Source: an uncultured Acidobacteriota bacterium
Lineage (GTDB): Bacteria > Acidobacteriota > Terriglobia > Terriglobales > Acidobacteriaceae
Assembly: GCA_903832055.1 (NCBI GenBank)
Contig: CAILAC010000013.1
Span: 248,001-312,000, forward strand
Length of the DNA: 64,000 nucleotides
Direction of reading: 5' to 3'
A program made the translations under genes and the position numbers. The notes below the pieces were generated by a model, which ran no database searches, was not told the DNA's origin, and was given only the letters and a program-made list of their open reading frames with translations. Each line of letters begins with the position of its first letter. The first letter of the stretch is position 1. This document shows, piece by piece, positions 1-9,093 of the stretch.

Positions 1-1
1 G

Positions 2-1051
2 ATTGGGGATGCTCCAGCAGATGCAGGACCACTGGCAACCGATCTTTCGAGCAATTTCGACAGAAAAGATGTAGCGCATGCACTGCGCAAAGTCGCCGAC
101 TGGCAATTGGCGCGGATGCCCGGCAACCTTACCCAGGATTGGACGGCGGCTGCTCTGTACGCTGGCTTCATGGCAGTACCGGATGCGGTAAACGGCGATG
201 CATACCGAAAGGCGATGCGGGCGATGGGTGAACAGTTCGCGTGGCAACTGGGGCCGCGCGCCTACCATGCCGATGACCACGCAATCGGGCAAACCTATCT
301 GGAACTCTACGAATCAGCCCATGATTCGGCGATGCTGGCTCCCACGCGGACCAGCATGGATGCTCTTATGAAGCGGTCCGACGACCCGGCAAAGCCGCTC
401 TGGTGGTGGTGCGATGCGCTCTTCATGGCTCCGCCTGTACTGGCCCGGTTGAGCAAGATAACGGGCGACCCAAGGTATCTGGATTACATGAACCGGGAGT
501 GGTGGATCACTTCCAAACTGCTGTACGACCCGGCGCTTCACCTGTATGCCCGCGACGCGACGTATCTTGAAAAGCATGAGGCGAATGGAGCCAGGCTCTT
601 CTGGTCGCGGGGCAATGGATGGGTGATGGCCGGGCTGGTTCGGGTGCTTGAAACGATGCCAACGAACTACGCTTCGCGGCCTCGCTACGTTGCGCAATTC
701 AAGGAAATGGCCAAGGCTGTCGCGGCCCTGCAAGGCGCCGACGGCCTGTGGCGGCCGGGGCTGCTCGATGCCGCTGCTTATCCGCTCCCCGAGGTTTCCG
801 GTTCAGCCTTCTTTACCTGCGCGCTGGCCTGGGGAGTCAGAACCGGTCTCCTCGACCGGAAAGAGTATCTGCCCGTCGTGAAGCGAGCATGGACGGGCCT
901 GCTCGCGCACATTTATCAGGATGGCCGACTCGGATCGATTCAGCCGATCGGGGCCGCTCCGGATCAATACGGCGTGTCGGCTAGCTACGTCTATGGCGTG
1001 GGCGCATTTTTGCTGGCGGGCTCAGAAGCGCACAATTTGGCTGCTCACTAA
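2..1051 (+). CDS. Glycoside hydrolase family 105 (unsaturated rhamnogalacturonyl hydrolase), 5'-partial
   Basis: The reading frame is open from the left edge, so the N-terminus lies outside the window; about 349 residues are visible. GH88/GH105 enzymes remove the unsaturated uronic acid from the non-reducing end of oligosaccharides made by pectin or rhamnogalacturonan lyases. Family-like motifs seen are WWWCDALFMAPP, whose Asp matches the catalytic position of the family, and the aromatic-rich FWSRGNGWV further on. The alpha/alpha-barrel pattern of repeated Trp/Tyr-rich helices is also present. The stop is 9 bases before the DUF4861 gene, which is followed by kduI, so a pectin-uronate operon is likely. 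The TTG at 107 is not a credible start because the frame continues upstream with family-like sequence. Confidence 0.85.
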   Translation: MGDAPADAGPLATDLSSNFDRKDVAHALRKVADWQLARMPGNLTQDWTAAALYAGFMAVPDAVNGDAYRKAMRAMGEQFAWQLGPRAYHADDHAIGQTYLELYESAHDSAMLAPTRTSMDALMKRSDDPAKPLWWWCDALFMAPPVLARLSKITGDPRYLDYMNREWWITSKLLYDPALHLYARDATYLEKHEANGARLFWSRGNGWVMAGLVRVLETMPTNYASRPRYVAQFKEMAKAVAALQGADGLWRPGLLDAAAYPLPEVSGSAFFTCALAWGVRTGLLDRKEYLPVVKRAWTGLLAHIYQDGRLGSIQPIGAAPDQYGVSASYVYGVGAFLLAGSEAHNLAAH

Positions 1052-1060
1052 GGAGCTTGG

Positions 1061-2281
1061 ATGACGGCAGTGACACAACCGAAGAAGCGTCAGGCAATGG
1101 TTCTGCTGAATCTGGCCGTATCGGTTCTGTCTGTCGGAGTTGCTCAATCCCACGCGCAACGGTTGGTCGTCGTAAGCCCTCGCCACCATGCCCGGCTTGC
1201 CGAGGTACTGGAAATACCAATCGAGGACATCCGCAAAAGCATCCCTGATGTTGAACATTTCAGTGCAGTCAACGCAGCGACGAACGAAACGATCACAACT
1301 CAGATTTACTCCAACCCCGATCGCCCTGCACATGACATGCTGCTGCTCGCGATTCAAATGCCAGTCGGAGGCAGGCTGGCAATAGACTTCATCCCGTCCG
1401 GCGATTCGCAACAGAATGCGCTTGTTTTTGGCCGCGAAGCTCCCGAGCGCAAAGATGACTTTGCCTGGGAAAACAAGTTTGTCGCCTACCGTGTTTACGG
1501 TCCGGCACTTGAAGCAACCGGCGAAATCACCTCGGGCATCGACGTATGGTCAAAGCGCGTGCCAAATTTTGTCATTGACAGCTTTTACCGGCACGATGCC
1601 GAGGGCGCGCGCACGCACAACCCGGCCCTCTCGTATCACAAGGATGACGGCGTCGGACTCGACTCCTATCTTGTGGGCCCCTCGCGTGGGTGCGGTGGTA
1701 CTGGAGTCGTAAGCGACGGCAAGCTTTGGGTTTCAAAGAACTACGCCCATCTGCGACAAATCGCCTCCGGTCCGGTACGTTTTGAGTTTGAATTAACCTA
1801 CGCGCCCTGGAATGCCGACGGCATTCAGGTGACTGAAACTAAACGCATCACGCTCGATGCCGGAACCCACATGAACCGGATTCAATCCACCTTTACGTTT
1901 GCCGGTCCTACGACAATCGACGTTGCCGCAGGCCTCGCGATTCACCCAGGAGCTGACTTTGTGTCGCTCAACAGTGACCACATCCTTGCCGTTTGGGACA
2001 CTCCCCAGGATGCCTCTGCCGGGCGTATTGCCACAGGTGCCATCGCTCCGGATGAATCGAATGCCAGGGTTATGCGGTTAGGCGACCAGGCCTTGTTTGT
2101 TTTTCAAGTACACTCCGGGCAGCCCATCCGTTACCTGGCCGGTTCAGGATGGTCAAAGGCAGATATGCCCACCCGGCAGGCCTGGAACGACTACCTGGCA
2201 AGAACCGCCAGACAGGCGCGTTATCCGCTTCAGATTCACTGGGTAAAGAAACCTATTCCGTTGAAAGAAGATCGACCATGA
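1061..2281 (+). CDS. DUF4861 family secreted protein, pectin/uronate utilisation
   Basis: A 406-residue protein with a hydrophobic N-terminal segment ending near SHAQ, which looks like a cleavable signal peptide, so a periplasmic place is likely. The sequence resembles DUF4861 proteins of Acidobacteria and Bacteroidetes, which occur beside GH105 and kdu genes; their biochemical role is not established. The mid-region carries conserved-looking blocks such as WENKFVAYRVYGP and SYHKDDGVGLDSY. The start is an ATG placed 5 bases after AAGGAG at 1050-1055, which overlaps the upstream stop. The last bases overlap the kduI start (ATGA), so the two genes are translationally coupled. The family call is from recognition, not a search. 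Confidence 0.75.
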   Translation: MTAVTQPKKRQAMVLLNLAVSVLSVGVAQSHAQRLVVVSPRHHARLAEVLEIPIEDIRKSIPDVEHFSAVNAATNETITTQIYSNPDRPAHDMLLLAIQMPVGGRLAIDFIPSGDSQQNALVFGREAPERKDDFAWENKFVAYRVYGPALEATGEITSGIDVWSKRVPNFVIDSFYRHDAEGARTHNPALSYHKDDGVGLDSYLVGPSRGCGGTGVVSDGKLWVSKNYAHLRQIASGPVRFEFELTYAPWNADGIQVTETKRITLDAGTHMNRIQSTFTFAGPTTIDVAAGLAIHPGADFVSLNSDHILAVWDTPQDASAGRIATGAIAPDESNARVMRLGDQALFVFQVHSGQPIRYLAGSGWSKADMPTRQAWNDYLARTARQARYPLQIHWVKKPIPLKEDRP

Positions 2282-3108
2282 AGACCATCAACCTGCCGGA
2301 CCCGATTCGATTCCAGAGCATGAGCACTGAAGAACTTCGCGCCTCATTTCTGCTGGACTCTCTCTTTGCGCACGACCAGATTCAGTTGGTCTACGTCGAT
2401 CTCGACCGCACCGTGATCGGTTCTGCAGCCCCGACGGCAACGCCACTCACCCTGGGATGCCCGGCAGAACTGCGGGCAGAGACTTTTCTGGAGAGAAGGG
2501 AACTGGGCATTCTCAACGTCGGTGGCCCCGGTTGGGTTGAGGTCGATGGCACCAGCTATCCGCTGGGCAATCTCGACGCCCTCTATGTCGGCCGGGGCGC
2601 GGAGACAGTTGTCTTCAAAAGCGGTGATCTGGATGACCCCTCGTTTTACTATCTGCTCAGCTATCCCGCGCATGCATCCTGCCCAACTCGACTGATTCAA
2701 ACGGATGCGGAGGCTTTGTTGAGCATCGGCAGCAGCGAAACTGCGAACGCGCGCCACATCTCAAAATTGATTCATCTGGAGGGCGCGGAGAGTTGCCAGC
2801 TTGTGATGGGTATGACGCGCCTTGACCCCGGCAGCGTATGGAACACGATGCCTCCCCACACCCACATGCGCCGGTCAGAGGTCTACCTCTACTTTGATGT
2901 TCCAGAGCAGGATCGCGTCATCCACCTGATGGGACCGCCACAGCAGACGCGCCACCTGGTTGTCGCCAACCGTCAGGTCGTGATCTCGCCCGGTTGGTCA
3001 ATTCACGCCGGCGTGGGTACTCGAAATTACAAGTTCTGCTGGGGCATGGGCGGCGAAAATCAGGTATACACCGATATGGATCCCGCCCCTGTGAGCGAAC
3101 TCCGTTGA
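2278..3108 (+). CDS. kduI: 5-dehydro-4-deoxy-D-glucuronate isomerase
   Basis: KduI isomerises 5-keto-4-deoxyuronate to 3-deoxy-D-glycero-2,5-hexodiulosonate, the step after unsaturated uronate release by GH105 enzymes. The 276-residue length matches the family (about 278). The cupin metal-binding set is visible: MPPHTHMRRSEVY supplies two His and a Glu, and SPGWSIHAGVG supplies the last His. The C-terminal FCWGMGGENQVYTDMD is typical of KduI. The frame can be extended upstream to 2149 inside the previous gene, but the ATG at 2278, which forms an ATGA overlap with the upstream stop, gives the family-length protein. Its neighbours make the pathway assignment strong. Confidence 0.95.
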   Translation: MKTINLPDPIRFQSMSTEELRASFLLDSLFAHDQIQLVYVDLDRTVIGSAAPTATPLTLGCPAELRAETFLERRELGILNVGGPGWVEVDGTSYPLGNLDALYVGRGAETVVFKSGDLDDPSFYYLLSYPAHASCPTRLIQTDAEALLSIGSSETANARHISKLIHLEGAESCQLVMGMTRLDPGSVWNTMPPHTHMRRSEVYLYFDVPEQDRVIHLMGPPQQTRHLVVANRQVVISPGWSIHAGVGTRNYKFCWGMGGENQVYTDMDPAPVSELR

Positions 3109-3166
3109 GTCTCCCGTTCGCTGCGGCTGTTTGGACTGCTCAGACCCAACAGCTTAGACTGACGGT

Positions 3167-4546
3167 ATGACCCAGGGCACTCGCGAGACATGGAAAAGGG
3201 AACTGGCTGACCTCATGCGTCTGGCCATCCCGGTCGTTCTCAGCGAGCTTGGCTGGATGGCTCAGAGCGTCGTGGACACCATCATGGTCGGCAGGCTCGG
3301 CCCGGCGGCGATTGGCGCTGTCGCTATAGGCAACGCGCTCTTTTATACGCCTTCGATTTTTGGTATTGGCCTGCTGCTTGGCCTCGACACAGTGGTCGCC
3401 CAGGCTTACGGACGCAAAGACTACGACGATTGCCATCGCTGGCTGGCCCAGGGAGTCTACCTAGCCACCGCCATTGCGCCCGTGTTGATGATTCTGATTG
3501 CCGTGGCCAGCTTTGGATTTTCACGGTTTGGCATCACGCCTGAGGTGGCCGGGCCAGGTGCCAGCTACCTGCGGATGCTCAACTGGAGCCTGCTGCCGCT
3601 GTTGCTCTACGCCGCTTCACGCCGCTATCTGCAAGGCGTAGGCCAGGTACGCGTGATCACCCTCACCTACGTCGGGGCAAATTTGTTGAATTGGGGAGGG
3701 AACTGGGCGCTGATCTACGGCCATCTCGGCTTTCCCGCAATGGGGGTGCGCGGGTCTGCGCTGTCTACCGTCATTGCACGCATCCTCATGGCGGTCTCTC
3801 TGCTCGGGTTTGCCTGGCGCTACGAACGCAAGCGCGGCCATCCGCTCTTTCGTCACTGGGCAGGTCCGCAGCTTGACCGGATCGCAACGCTGCTGAAACT
3901 TGGCTTTCCGGCTGCGATTCAGATTGCGCTCGAAGTGGGCGCATGGAATACCGCCACGCTCTCCGCCGGATGGCTCACCCCCATCGCCCTCGCTACGCAT
4001 CAAATCGCCATCAACTATGCCAGCATCACCTACATGGTGCCTCTGGGGATTTCAGCGGCTGCCGCCGTCAGCGTCGGCCATGCCGTGGGCGCTGGTGATA
4101 AAGCCAAAGCCCGTCGAGCGGGCTGGCTGGCGCTTGGGCTAGGCACCGCATTCATGCTGCTCGCAGGCATCGTCTTCCTGGTTGCTCCACGGCCCCTGAT
4201 CGAGCTGTTTACGGCAGACCCGCGCGTGCTCGCCGTGGGGCCCAGCCTGCTTTGGATTGCTGCTGCATTCCAGATATTCGATGGCGTGCAGACGGTCTGC
4301 ACCGGAGCCCTGCGCGGGCTAGGCGAAACCCGCGCACCCATGATTGCCAACTTCATCGGCTATTGGATTCTGGGCCTGCCGCTGGGCATGATCCTCTGCT
4401 TCGTGTTCAAATGGGGCATTTACGGCATGTGGATTGGCCTGACGCTGGCCCTCATCGTGATTTCGGCTATCCTGCTGCGCGGCTGGTATAAAGACTCAGA
4501 AGCCCTCAACGCCGACCAGTCGATCGCAGAAGAGCCTCAACCTTGA
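3167..4546 (+). CDS. MATE family multidrug/cation efflux transporter
   Basis: A 459-residue inner-membrane protein with about twelve hydrophobic segments, the size of MATE (NorM/DinF) transporters that export drugs or metabolites using a Na+ or H+ gradient. The first segment has the family-like pattern PVVLSELGWMAQSVVDTIMV, followed by the GRLGPAAIGAVAIG loop; the second half repeats the layout, as expected for the two-lobed fold. No strong ribosome binding site precedes the ATG. It lies 58 bases after kduI and could belong to the same transcript, but nothing in the sequence links it to uronate transport. The substrate is unknown. Confidence 0.88.
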   Translation: MTQGTRETWKRELADLMRLAIPVVLSELGWMAQSVVDTIMVGRLGPAAIGAVAIGNALFYTPSIFGIGLLLGLDTVVAQAYGRKDYDDCHRWLAQGVYLATAIAPVLMILIAVASFGFSRFGITPEVAGPGASYLRMLNWSLLPLLLYAASRRYLQGVGQVRVITLTYVGANLLNWGGNWALIYGHLGFPAMGVRGSALSTVIARILMAVSLLGFAWRYERKRGHPLFRHWAGPQLDRIATLLKLGFPAAIQIALEVGAWNTATLSAGWLTPIALATHQIAINYASITYMVPLGISAAAAVSVGHAVGAGDKAKARRAGWLALGLGTAFMLLAGIVFLVAPRPLIELFTADPRVLAVGPSLLWIAAAFQIFDGVQTVCTGALRGLGETRAPMIANFIGYWILGLPLGMILCFVFKWGIYGMWIGLTLALIVISAILLRGWYKDSEALNADQSIAEEPQP

Positions 4547-4570
4547 TGATTTCTGAAGGATCGTCGGAAG

Positions 4571-5119
4571 TTATCTCTGACTGGCTTCTCCCGCTGCAAC
4601 CCGGCGGTTGAACTCTTCAGATGCACCTCGCGGCACGCTCAGGCTGCGCCAATGTTCGTGCTGCAAATGCTTGGCCAGGAAAATGATTTGCCCGCAGTGG
4701 TAGGGATAGTGAGCGAGCTGCCGGTTGATCGCCTGCAGCACGGAGTGCTCTTCGCCTCGAATGGTCACACGCCGGGCCAGATCAGCCTCCGTAAGGGAAC
4801 TCACCGATGTGAGGAATGTGCGCCAGCCACTTTCCCAGTGCGCCAGCAACTCCATCCGGCTCTTCGGTGGATCTTCAAACTCCGCGTCCCGGTTACGCCA
4901 TTCCTTTTCCCCGTCGCTCGTCAAAAAGTCACTCCAGCGCGATCGCATATTCCCAGCCATGTGCTTCATGATGACAGCAACCGAATTCATTTCTGGATCG
5001 AGGGATATGTACAGTTGCTCATCCGAAAGCTGACCGATGGCCGCCTCAGCCAGCTTTTTGTAGTGGCGAAAGACCCCAAGGGTATCTTCAAGATAAGACG
5101 TCGTGACTTTCAGTGCCAT
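4571..5119 (-). CDS. DinB-like superfamily protein (DUF1572 type)
   Basis: About 182 residues predicted to form the four-helix bundle of the DinB/YfiT-like group. Metal-ligand-type histidines are visible in the IMKHMAGNMRSRW helix and in the late AHYPYHCGQIIFLAKHL segment, a spacing typical of these putative metal-dependent hydrolases or transferases. The function of the subgroup is unknown; thiol-linked stress chemistry is a common guess. A longer frame starts at 5134, but GGGAGG lies 7 bases before the ATG at 5119, so that start is preferred. It converges with the MATE gene, 24 bases apart, with no clear hairpin between. Confidence 0.75.
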   Translation of the reverse strand: MALKVTTSYLEDTLGVFRHYKKLAEAAIGQLSDEQLYISLDPEMNSVAVIMKHMAGNMRSRWSDFLTSDGEKEWRNRDAEFEDPPKSRMELLAHWESGWRTFLTSVSSLTEADLARRVTIRGEEHSVLQAINRQLAHYPYHCGQIIFLAKHLQHEHWRSLSVPRGASEEFNRRVAAGEASQR

Positions 5120-5145
5120 CGATCCACCTCCCATCGAGAGAATTT

Positions 5146-6000
5146 CTAGGACGTCGCTGCTGCTTCAATCTCCGCCCATTCAGTGTCGCTCAGCCTGACT
5201 TCCGCCGCCTTCACATTCTCCTCAAGGTGCGCTACGGACGACGTGCCGGGAATTGGCAGAATCACCGGAGAATGGTGCAGAAGCCACGCCAGCGATAGCT
5301 GACTGACGGTAGCATCATGCTTCCTGGCAGCGACGTCAAGCACGCCTCCTGGCTTGGCCAGCTTGCCGGCAGCAACAGGGAACCACGGTATAAAGGCAAT
5401 CCCGTGCTTTTCGCAGTACTCCAGCACATCCTCGTGAGCCCGGTCGCTGAGGTTGTACTTGTTTTGCACGCTGACGATGTCCACCACCTTGCGCGCCTGC
5501 TCGATCTCGGGGACTTTGACTTCGCTCAGCCCAATATGCCGGATTTTGCCCTGCTGCTGCATGGTTTTCATCGCCCCGAGCGACTCCTCCACGGGTGTCT
5601 TCGGGTCAATACGGTGCAATTGCCAAAGATCCAGGGTCTCTTGTTGCAGCAGTCGCAGGCTCATTTCGACCTGCTGCACCAGGTATTCAGCCCGGCCCAC
5701 CGGCGCCCACTTCACCGGGCCTTGCCGCGTCAGGCCGCCCTTGGTGGCAATGACCAGGTCTTTTGAATACGGTGCCAACGCCTCGCCGATCAGCCGTTCG
5801 CTCACGTCTGGCCCATACGCATCGGCCGTATCGATGAAGTTGACGCCCAACTCCACGGCCCGCCGCAGCACGCGCTTGGAGTTCTCAGCATCTTTGGGCT
5901 CGCCCCATACGCCATCGCCCACGATGCGCATTGCACCAAATCCAAGACGGTTCACCTCGAGGTCGCCGCCAAGCTTGAAAGTTTTTGCAAAATCACTCAT
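5146..6000 (-). CDS. Aldo/keto reductase
   Basis: A 284-residue NAD(P)H-dependent oxidoreductase with a TIM-barrel fold. Family features are the N-terminal LGFGAMR, the catalytic-region NFIDTADAYG carrying Asp and Tyr, the VIATKGG strand with the Lys, the DLWQLHRIDP strand with the His, and the C-terminal VILPIPGTSS cofactor loop. All four members of the catalytic Asp-Tyr-Lys-His set are therefore present. The start is the ATG giving MSDFAKTF; the longer frame to 6066 adds 22 residues with no family similarity. It precedes the DinB-like gene on the same strand by 26 bases, so the two may be co-transcribed. The substrate cannot be deduced. Confidence 0.9.
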   Translation of the reverse strand: MSDFAKTFKLGGDLEVNRLGFGAMRIVGDGVWGEPKDAENSKRVLRRAVELGVNFIDTADAYGPDVSERLIGEALAPYSKDLVIATKGGLTRQGPVKWAPVGRAEYLVQQVEMSLRLLQQETLDLWQLHRIDPKTPVEESLGAMKTMQQQGKIRHIGLSEVKVPEIEQARKVVDIVSVQNKYNLSDRAHEDVLEYCEKHGIAFIPWFPVAAGKLAKPGGVLDVAARKHDATVSQLSLAWLLHHSPVILPIPGTSSVAHLEENVKAAEVRLSDTEWAEIEAAATS

Positions 6001-6197
6001 GGCTGGATAGATGCAGCGATGTCCAGAATGGATTCTCCAGCAAGGCAAAATGCCTGAGGAGTGCATGCAGCGAAGTGGCTAGCTGTCATCTATTTAGCAG
6101 GATATTGTTCAACTACAATCCAGACTTCGCATGTCTGATAACAGATATTCTGTAACGTGAACGGGTTCATGCCAAGTTGAGTATCTGTTTTTTGGCA

Positions 6198-6737
6198 CTA
6201 ACCTCGTATGGCGGCGAGGATCGTCGCTGCGCCTGCTTCACTGAAGTCTCCAGCGACCGATGCGAGTATGGTGCCCTGCCGATCTACGACCAGCGCGTAG
6301 ACGGTCGCTTCGGAGCTGATACCGATAGCCTTTTTGAATTCAGTTTTGCTGGTATACAAAGTGACCACGTGGGCCCTTGTAGACGTACTCGGAATGCCGC
6401 GACGCATTCCGGTGTCAATGAACCATCGACCGATCACACCGGGATTGTCGATCACCGGTAATTCAAGCCACGGTGTTTTACCCTCTGCGAGATGCAAGCC
6501 GGTTGTCCAAGTGTCCACGTCGGCCTGTTGCTCCCGCTGAAATGCCACAACCAGAATCGTACGTTCGCCTGGCAGGTCCTTTGGGAGTGAAAGAGCACGC
6601 CCGTTCAGGTCGCTACTGTTGACGACGGGAAAATGGTTGGCAGGCTGCGGCGAAGACTGTGGTGCGAACCCAGGATTTGCGCCCATAAACGCTCCGAGTG
6701 TCAGGATGAATCCGAATCGTATGGCAGCAACAAACAT
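6198..6737 (-). CDS. Secreted thioredoxin-fold protein of unknown function
   Basis: About 179 residues beginning with a hydrophobic signal-like segment (FVAAIRFGFILTLGAFMGAN), followed by a domain that reads like a thioredoxin-fold: a strand TILVVAFQREQQ, a helix with Trp, an IDTGMRRGIP loop before the cis-Pro-type region, and VYALVVDRQGTILASVAG near the end. It has no CxxC pair, so redox activity is unlikely. The pattern is reminiscent of ATP10-like assembly factors, but this is a weak resemblance. The start chosen is the ATG at 6737, preceded by an AAGG-like site; a longer frame reaches 6785. It lies 60 bases downstream of the bifunctional nuclease gene on the same strand. Confidence 0.55.
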   Translation of the reverse strand: MFVAAIRFGFILTLGAFMGANPGFAPQSSPQPANHFPVVNSSDLNGRALSLPKDLPGERTILVVAFQREQQADVDTWTTGLHLAEGKTPWLELPVIDNPGVIGRWFIDTGMRRGIPSTSTRAHVVTLYTSKTEFKKAIGISSEATVYALVVDRQGTILASVAGDFSEAGAATILAAIRG

Positions 6738-6797
6738 TCTCGCCTTCACCCCAGGAAAGTAGCAAAACTCCGGCGAAGGAGCCACCGCAAGGTCAGA

Positions 6798-7286
6798 CTA
6801 CATCTTGTAGCGGCCCAGATCCTCATCGTTCAGCCCTTCGAGCCATTTGCGCAATTGCTCCGTAGTTCCGCTCTCCGGGGGGCCGGAATTGTTCATGCGC
6901 GCCACAGCCAATATCGGCTCTGCTACATAAATTGGACAATCTGCTCTCAGCGCCAGAGCAATCGCATCTGACGGTCTGACATCCACCGTTACTGGTTCCC
7001 CGCCTTGGGTCAACCACAATACGGCGTAAAACGTGTCATCTTTAAGTTCTGTAATCACAACACGATCCAGCCGTCCGTTCAATGAATGGATGAGATTTAG
7101 CGCCAGGTCGTGCGTCATCGGCCTTGGGGCCGCCATCTTCTCTATTTCAATCGCGATGGCGTTGGCCTCATAGATGCCTACCCAGATGGGCAGCACGGTA
7201 TCAGAGCCCACATCCTTGAGGATCACGATGGGCATGTTCGTGTTGGGGTCCATCATCAACCCGCGAATGCGCATTTCAACGTCCAC
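6798..7286 (-). CDS. Bifunctional nuclease (BFN/DUF151) domain protein
   Basis: A 162-residue protein dominated by the DUF151/BFN domain. The domain begins with IVILKDVGSDTVLPIWVGI and continues with EANAIAIEIE, then PRPMTHDLALNLI, and the hallmark VDVRPSDAIALALRADCPIYV. Plant members have RNase and DNase activity; bacterial members are largely uncharacterised. A longer frame exists, but GGGAGG lies 5 bases before a GTG at 7286, which gives a protein starting VDVEMRIRG and places it 22 bases after the miaB stop. The two genes are probably one operon. The coupling of a BFN gene with a tRNA modification gene would fit RNA metabolism, but this is inference. Confidence 0.88.
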   Translation of the reverse strand: MDVEMRIRGLMMDPNTNMPIVILKDVGSDTVLPIWVGIYEANAIAIEIEKMAAPRPMTHDLALNLIHSLNGRLDRVVITELKDDTFYAVLWLTQGGEPVTVDVRPSDAIALALRADCPIYVAEPILAVARMNNSGPPESGTTEQLRKWLEGLNDEDLGRYKM

Positions 7287-7308
7287 AGTGCCCTCCCGTT
7301 CAAAAAAA

Positions 7309-8628
7309 CTAGATCGCCTCGCCGACCAGGCTATTCGGAAAAGTCTTCGTAATCCTGACCTGGTGGTAGGTTCCTGGTGCCGGTGCAATAGGGTTGTTCC
7401 AGGTAAAATTTACCGGCTTGTTTTGCGAACTACGTCCAGTAATCTGACCCCTCGCCGGATTTACACCCTCAACCATTGCCTCAAGAACTTCCCCTAAGTG
7501 CTTGTCGTAATTGACCCTTTGAATCTCTCGCTGGCGATCAAGCAGCACCTGAAGGCGTGTCGATTTTTCCATGTCCGGAATGGAATCAATCATCACCAAC
7601 GCCGGCGTATTCGGCCGAGCTGAATACTTGAACCCGAAAACGGCATCGTACTGAACCTCGTTGAGCAGGTCAATCGTCTGCTCAAAATCCTCAGCAGTCT
7701 CCCCGGGGAAACCGACAATGATGTCCGTCGTCAGCGCAATCTGTCGCTTCGCTGCCTTTACCCAGCTGATGCGCTCCAGGTACCAGTCGCGCGTGTATTC
7801 CCTCGCCATCATCCGCAGGATGCGCGAAGATCCGGACTGCACCGGCAGATGGATGTGGTCGCATAGGGTTGGCACGGCATCGATCACCTCGACAATGTCG
7901 CGGGTGAAGTCACGCGGGTGGCTGGTCGTGAATCGAACTCGCCGCACACCAGGAAGCTCACCCAGAGCCTGCAGCAGTTCAGCAAAGGTCCGCTTCCCTG
8001 AGGGGTCGCGGAAGCTGTTCACGTTCTGGCCAAGCAATTGAATTTCCGTATAGCCGAGGTCGACAATGCGCCGCGCCTCTTCAATCACGGAGTCAGAGGT
8101 ACGGCTGCGCTCTTTGCCACGCGTATACGGCACCACGCAGTAAGCGCAGAACTTGTCACAGCCCTCAATGATGGTTATGTAGCCGCGGTAAGGATTTTGC
8201 CGCGAAGTGAACTCAGTCTCAAACGTCAGGTCTGTCTGGCGGTCGTCCAGGCCCGTGATGCGAGTCTCCCCTGCCTCAAGCCTGGCCAGCATCTCGGGTA
8301 ACTTGCGGTAGGATGCGGAGCCGGCAACAATCGAGACGTAGGGGGCGCGCTCAAAGATCTTCTCGCCCTCCTGCTGCGCCACGCAGCCAATGACCGCAAA
8401 GCGCTTGCCCTGCTTGTGCAGCTTTTTGTAGTCGTTCAGCCGATTGAAGACCTTCTGCTCTGCCTTGTCGCGAATCGAACAGGTGTTGTACAGCAGCAGA
8501 TCAGCGTCTTCCTCAACCTGCACCTGCGCGTATCCCTGCTGCTCAAGCGTGCCAATGACCTTTTCCGAGTCATGGGCATTCATCTGGCATCCGAAGGTTT
8601 CGAGATAAAAAGTCTTTCCGGTCGCCAT
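7309..8628 (-). CDS. miaB: tRNA-2-methylthio-N6-dimethylallyladenosine synthase
   Basis: MiaB is a radical-SAM methylthiotransferase that adds a methylthio group to i6A37 of tRNAs reading UNN codons. The 439-residue protein shows the N-terminal UPF0004 domain with its three cluster cysteines (FGCQMN, NTCSIR, GCVAQQ). It also has the radical-SAM CxxxCxxC motif in CDKFCAYCVVPYTRG, and a C-terminal TRAM domain (VLVEGVNP-like EAMVEGVNPARGQITGRSSQ). The GCQMN and SIRDKAEQKV signatures favour MiaB over MtaB or RimO. The ATG start gives the expected MATGKTFYLETFGCQMN. The bfn gene follows in the same direction. Confidence 0.95.
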   Translation of the reverse strand: MATGKTFYLETFGCQMNAHDSEKVIGTLEQQGYAQVQVEEDADLLLYNTCSIRDKAEQKVFNRLNDYKKLHKQGKRFAVIGCVAQQEGEKIFERAPYVSIVAGSASYRKLPEMLARLEAGETRITGLDDRQTDLTFETEFTSRQNPYRGYITIIEGCDKFCAYCVVPYTRGKERSRTSDSVIEEARRIVDLGYTEIQLLGQNVNSFRDPSGKRTFAELLQALGELPGVRRVRFTTSHPRDFTRDIVEVIDAVPTLCDHIHLPVQSGSSRILRMMAREYTRDWYLERISWVKAAKRQIALTTDIIVGFPGETAEDFEQTIDLLNEVQYDAVFGFKYSARPNTPALVMIDSIPDMEKSTRLQVLLDRQREIQRVNYDKHLGEVLEAMVEGVNPARGQITGRSSQNKPVNFTWNNPIAPAPGTYHQVRITKTFPNSLVGEAI

Positions 8629-8655
8629 ACCTCTCAGTATATCGCCAGATGTGGT

Positions 8656-9093
8656 TTACCGCTCGGGCGGCATATCGCTATGCAGATACGCCAGCAGCGC
8701 GGCCATCTGCTCCTCGGTAAATCGCCCGGAAAAGCTGGGCATCTTCCCTTTGCCGTAGATAATCTGCCGCCGGACTTCGGCGTCAGTCGCAGGAGCGCCA
8801 CTGGGCAAATTCGATTTGGCCATGGCTCCGTGAATGTTTGGCGGTGGAGGCTTGAGCGCAAGGTCATTGTCTTCGTGGCAATGAGCGCAGCGAACGGCAT
8901 AGAGGTGCTGCCCCTCGACCTGTTGGGGACTAAGGGCTGGCTTGGTGTGGCACCCGGCTAGAGCCATCACAACCACTAGCAGGGTCCCAGGTCCGAAATT
9001 CCAGACCTGGGGTACCCATTTTTGTAATCCGTCAGTTCCCTTCTGCAAGCTAGCTGGCCTTTTTGCCGTCGGCAAACTTGGCGCTGACTGCAT
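8656..9093 (-). CDS. Small c-type cytochrome, probable lipoprotein
   Basis: A single-heme cytochrome c domain: heme attachment CAHCH, then the downstream KGKMPSFSGRFTEEQM, whose Met is the probable distal heme ligand. Before the domain is a hydrophobic stretch ending in the lipobox LAGC, so the protein is probably lipid-anchored outside the inner membrane. The start is uncertain. The longest frame overlaps the superoxide dismutase gene by 44 bases, and the coding sequence just before the hydrophobic stretch includes a palindromic repeat (8986-9012). The true start may be a later TTG or GTG. It sits downstream of the secreted dismutase, so both are likely co-expressed and act in the periplasm. 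The electron partner is unknown. Confidence 0.72.
   Translation of the reverse strand: MQSAPSLPTAKRPASLQKGTDGLQKWVPQVWNFGPGTLLVVVMALAGCHTKPALSPQQVEGQHLYAVRCAHCHEDNDLALKPPPPNIHGAMAKSNLPSGAPATDAEVRRQIIYGKGKMPSFSGRFTEEQMAALLAYLHSDMPPER
8986..9012. repeat. GGTACCCCAGGTC-type palindromic repeat
   Basis: On the minus strand the sequence reads GGGTACCCCAGGTC, a short loop, then GACCTGGGACCC: arms of at least 8 perfect base pairs. It closely resembles the GGGTGCCCCA hairpin units at 54091-54121 and 60730-60772. It lies between the dismutase stop and the cytochrome lipobox, so it is translated if the longest cytochrome start is used. It could also act as a partial attenuator between the two genes. 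Confidence 0.6.
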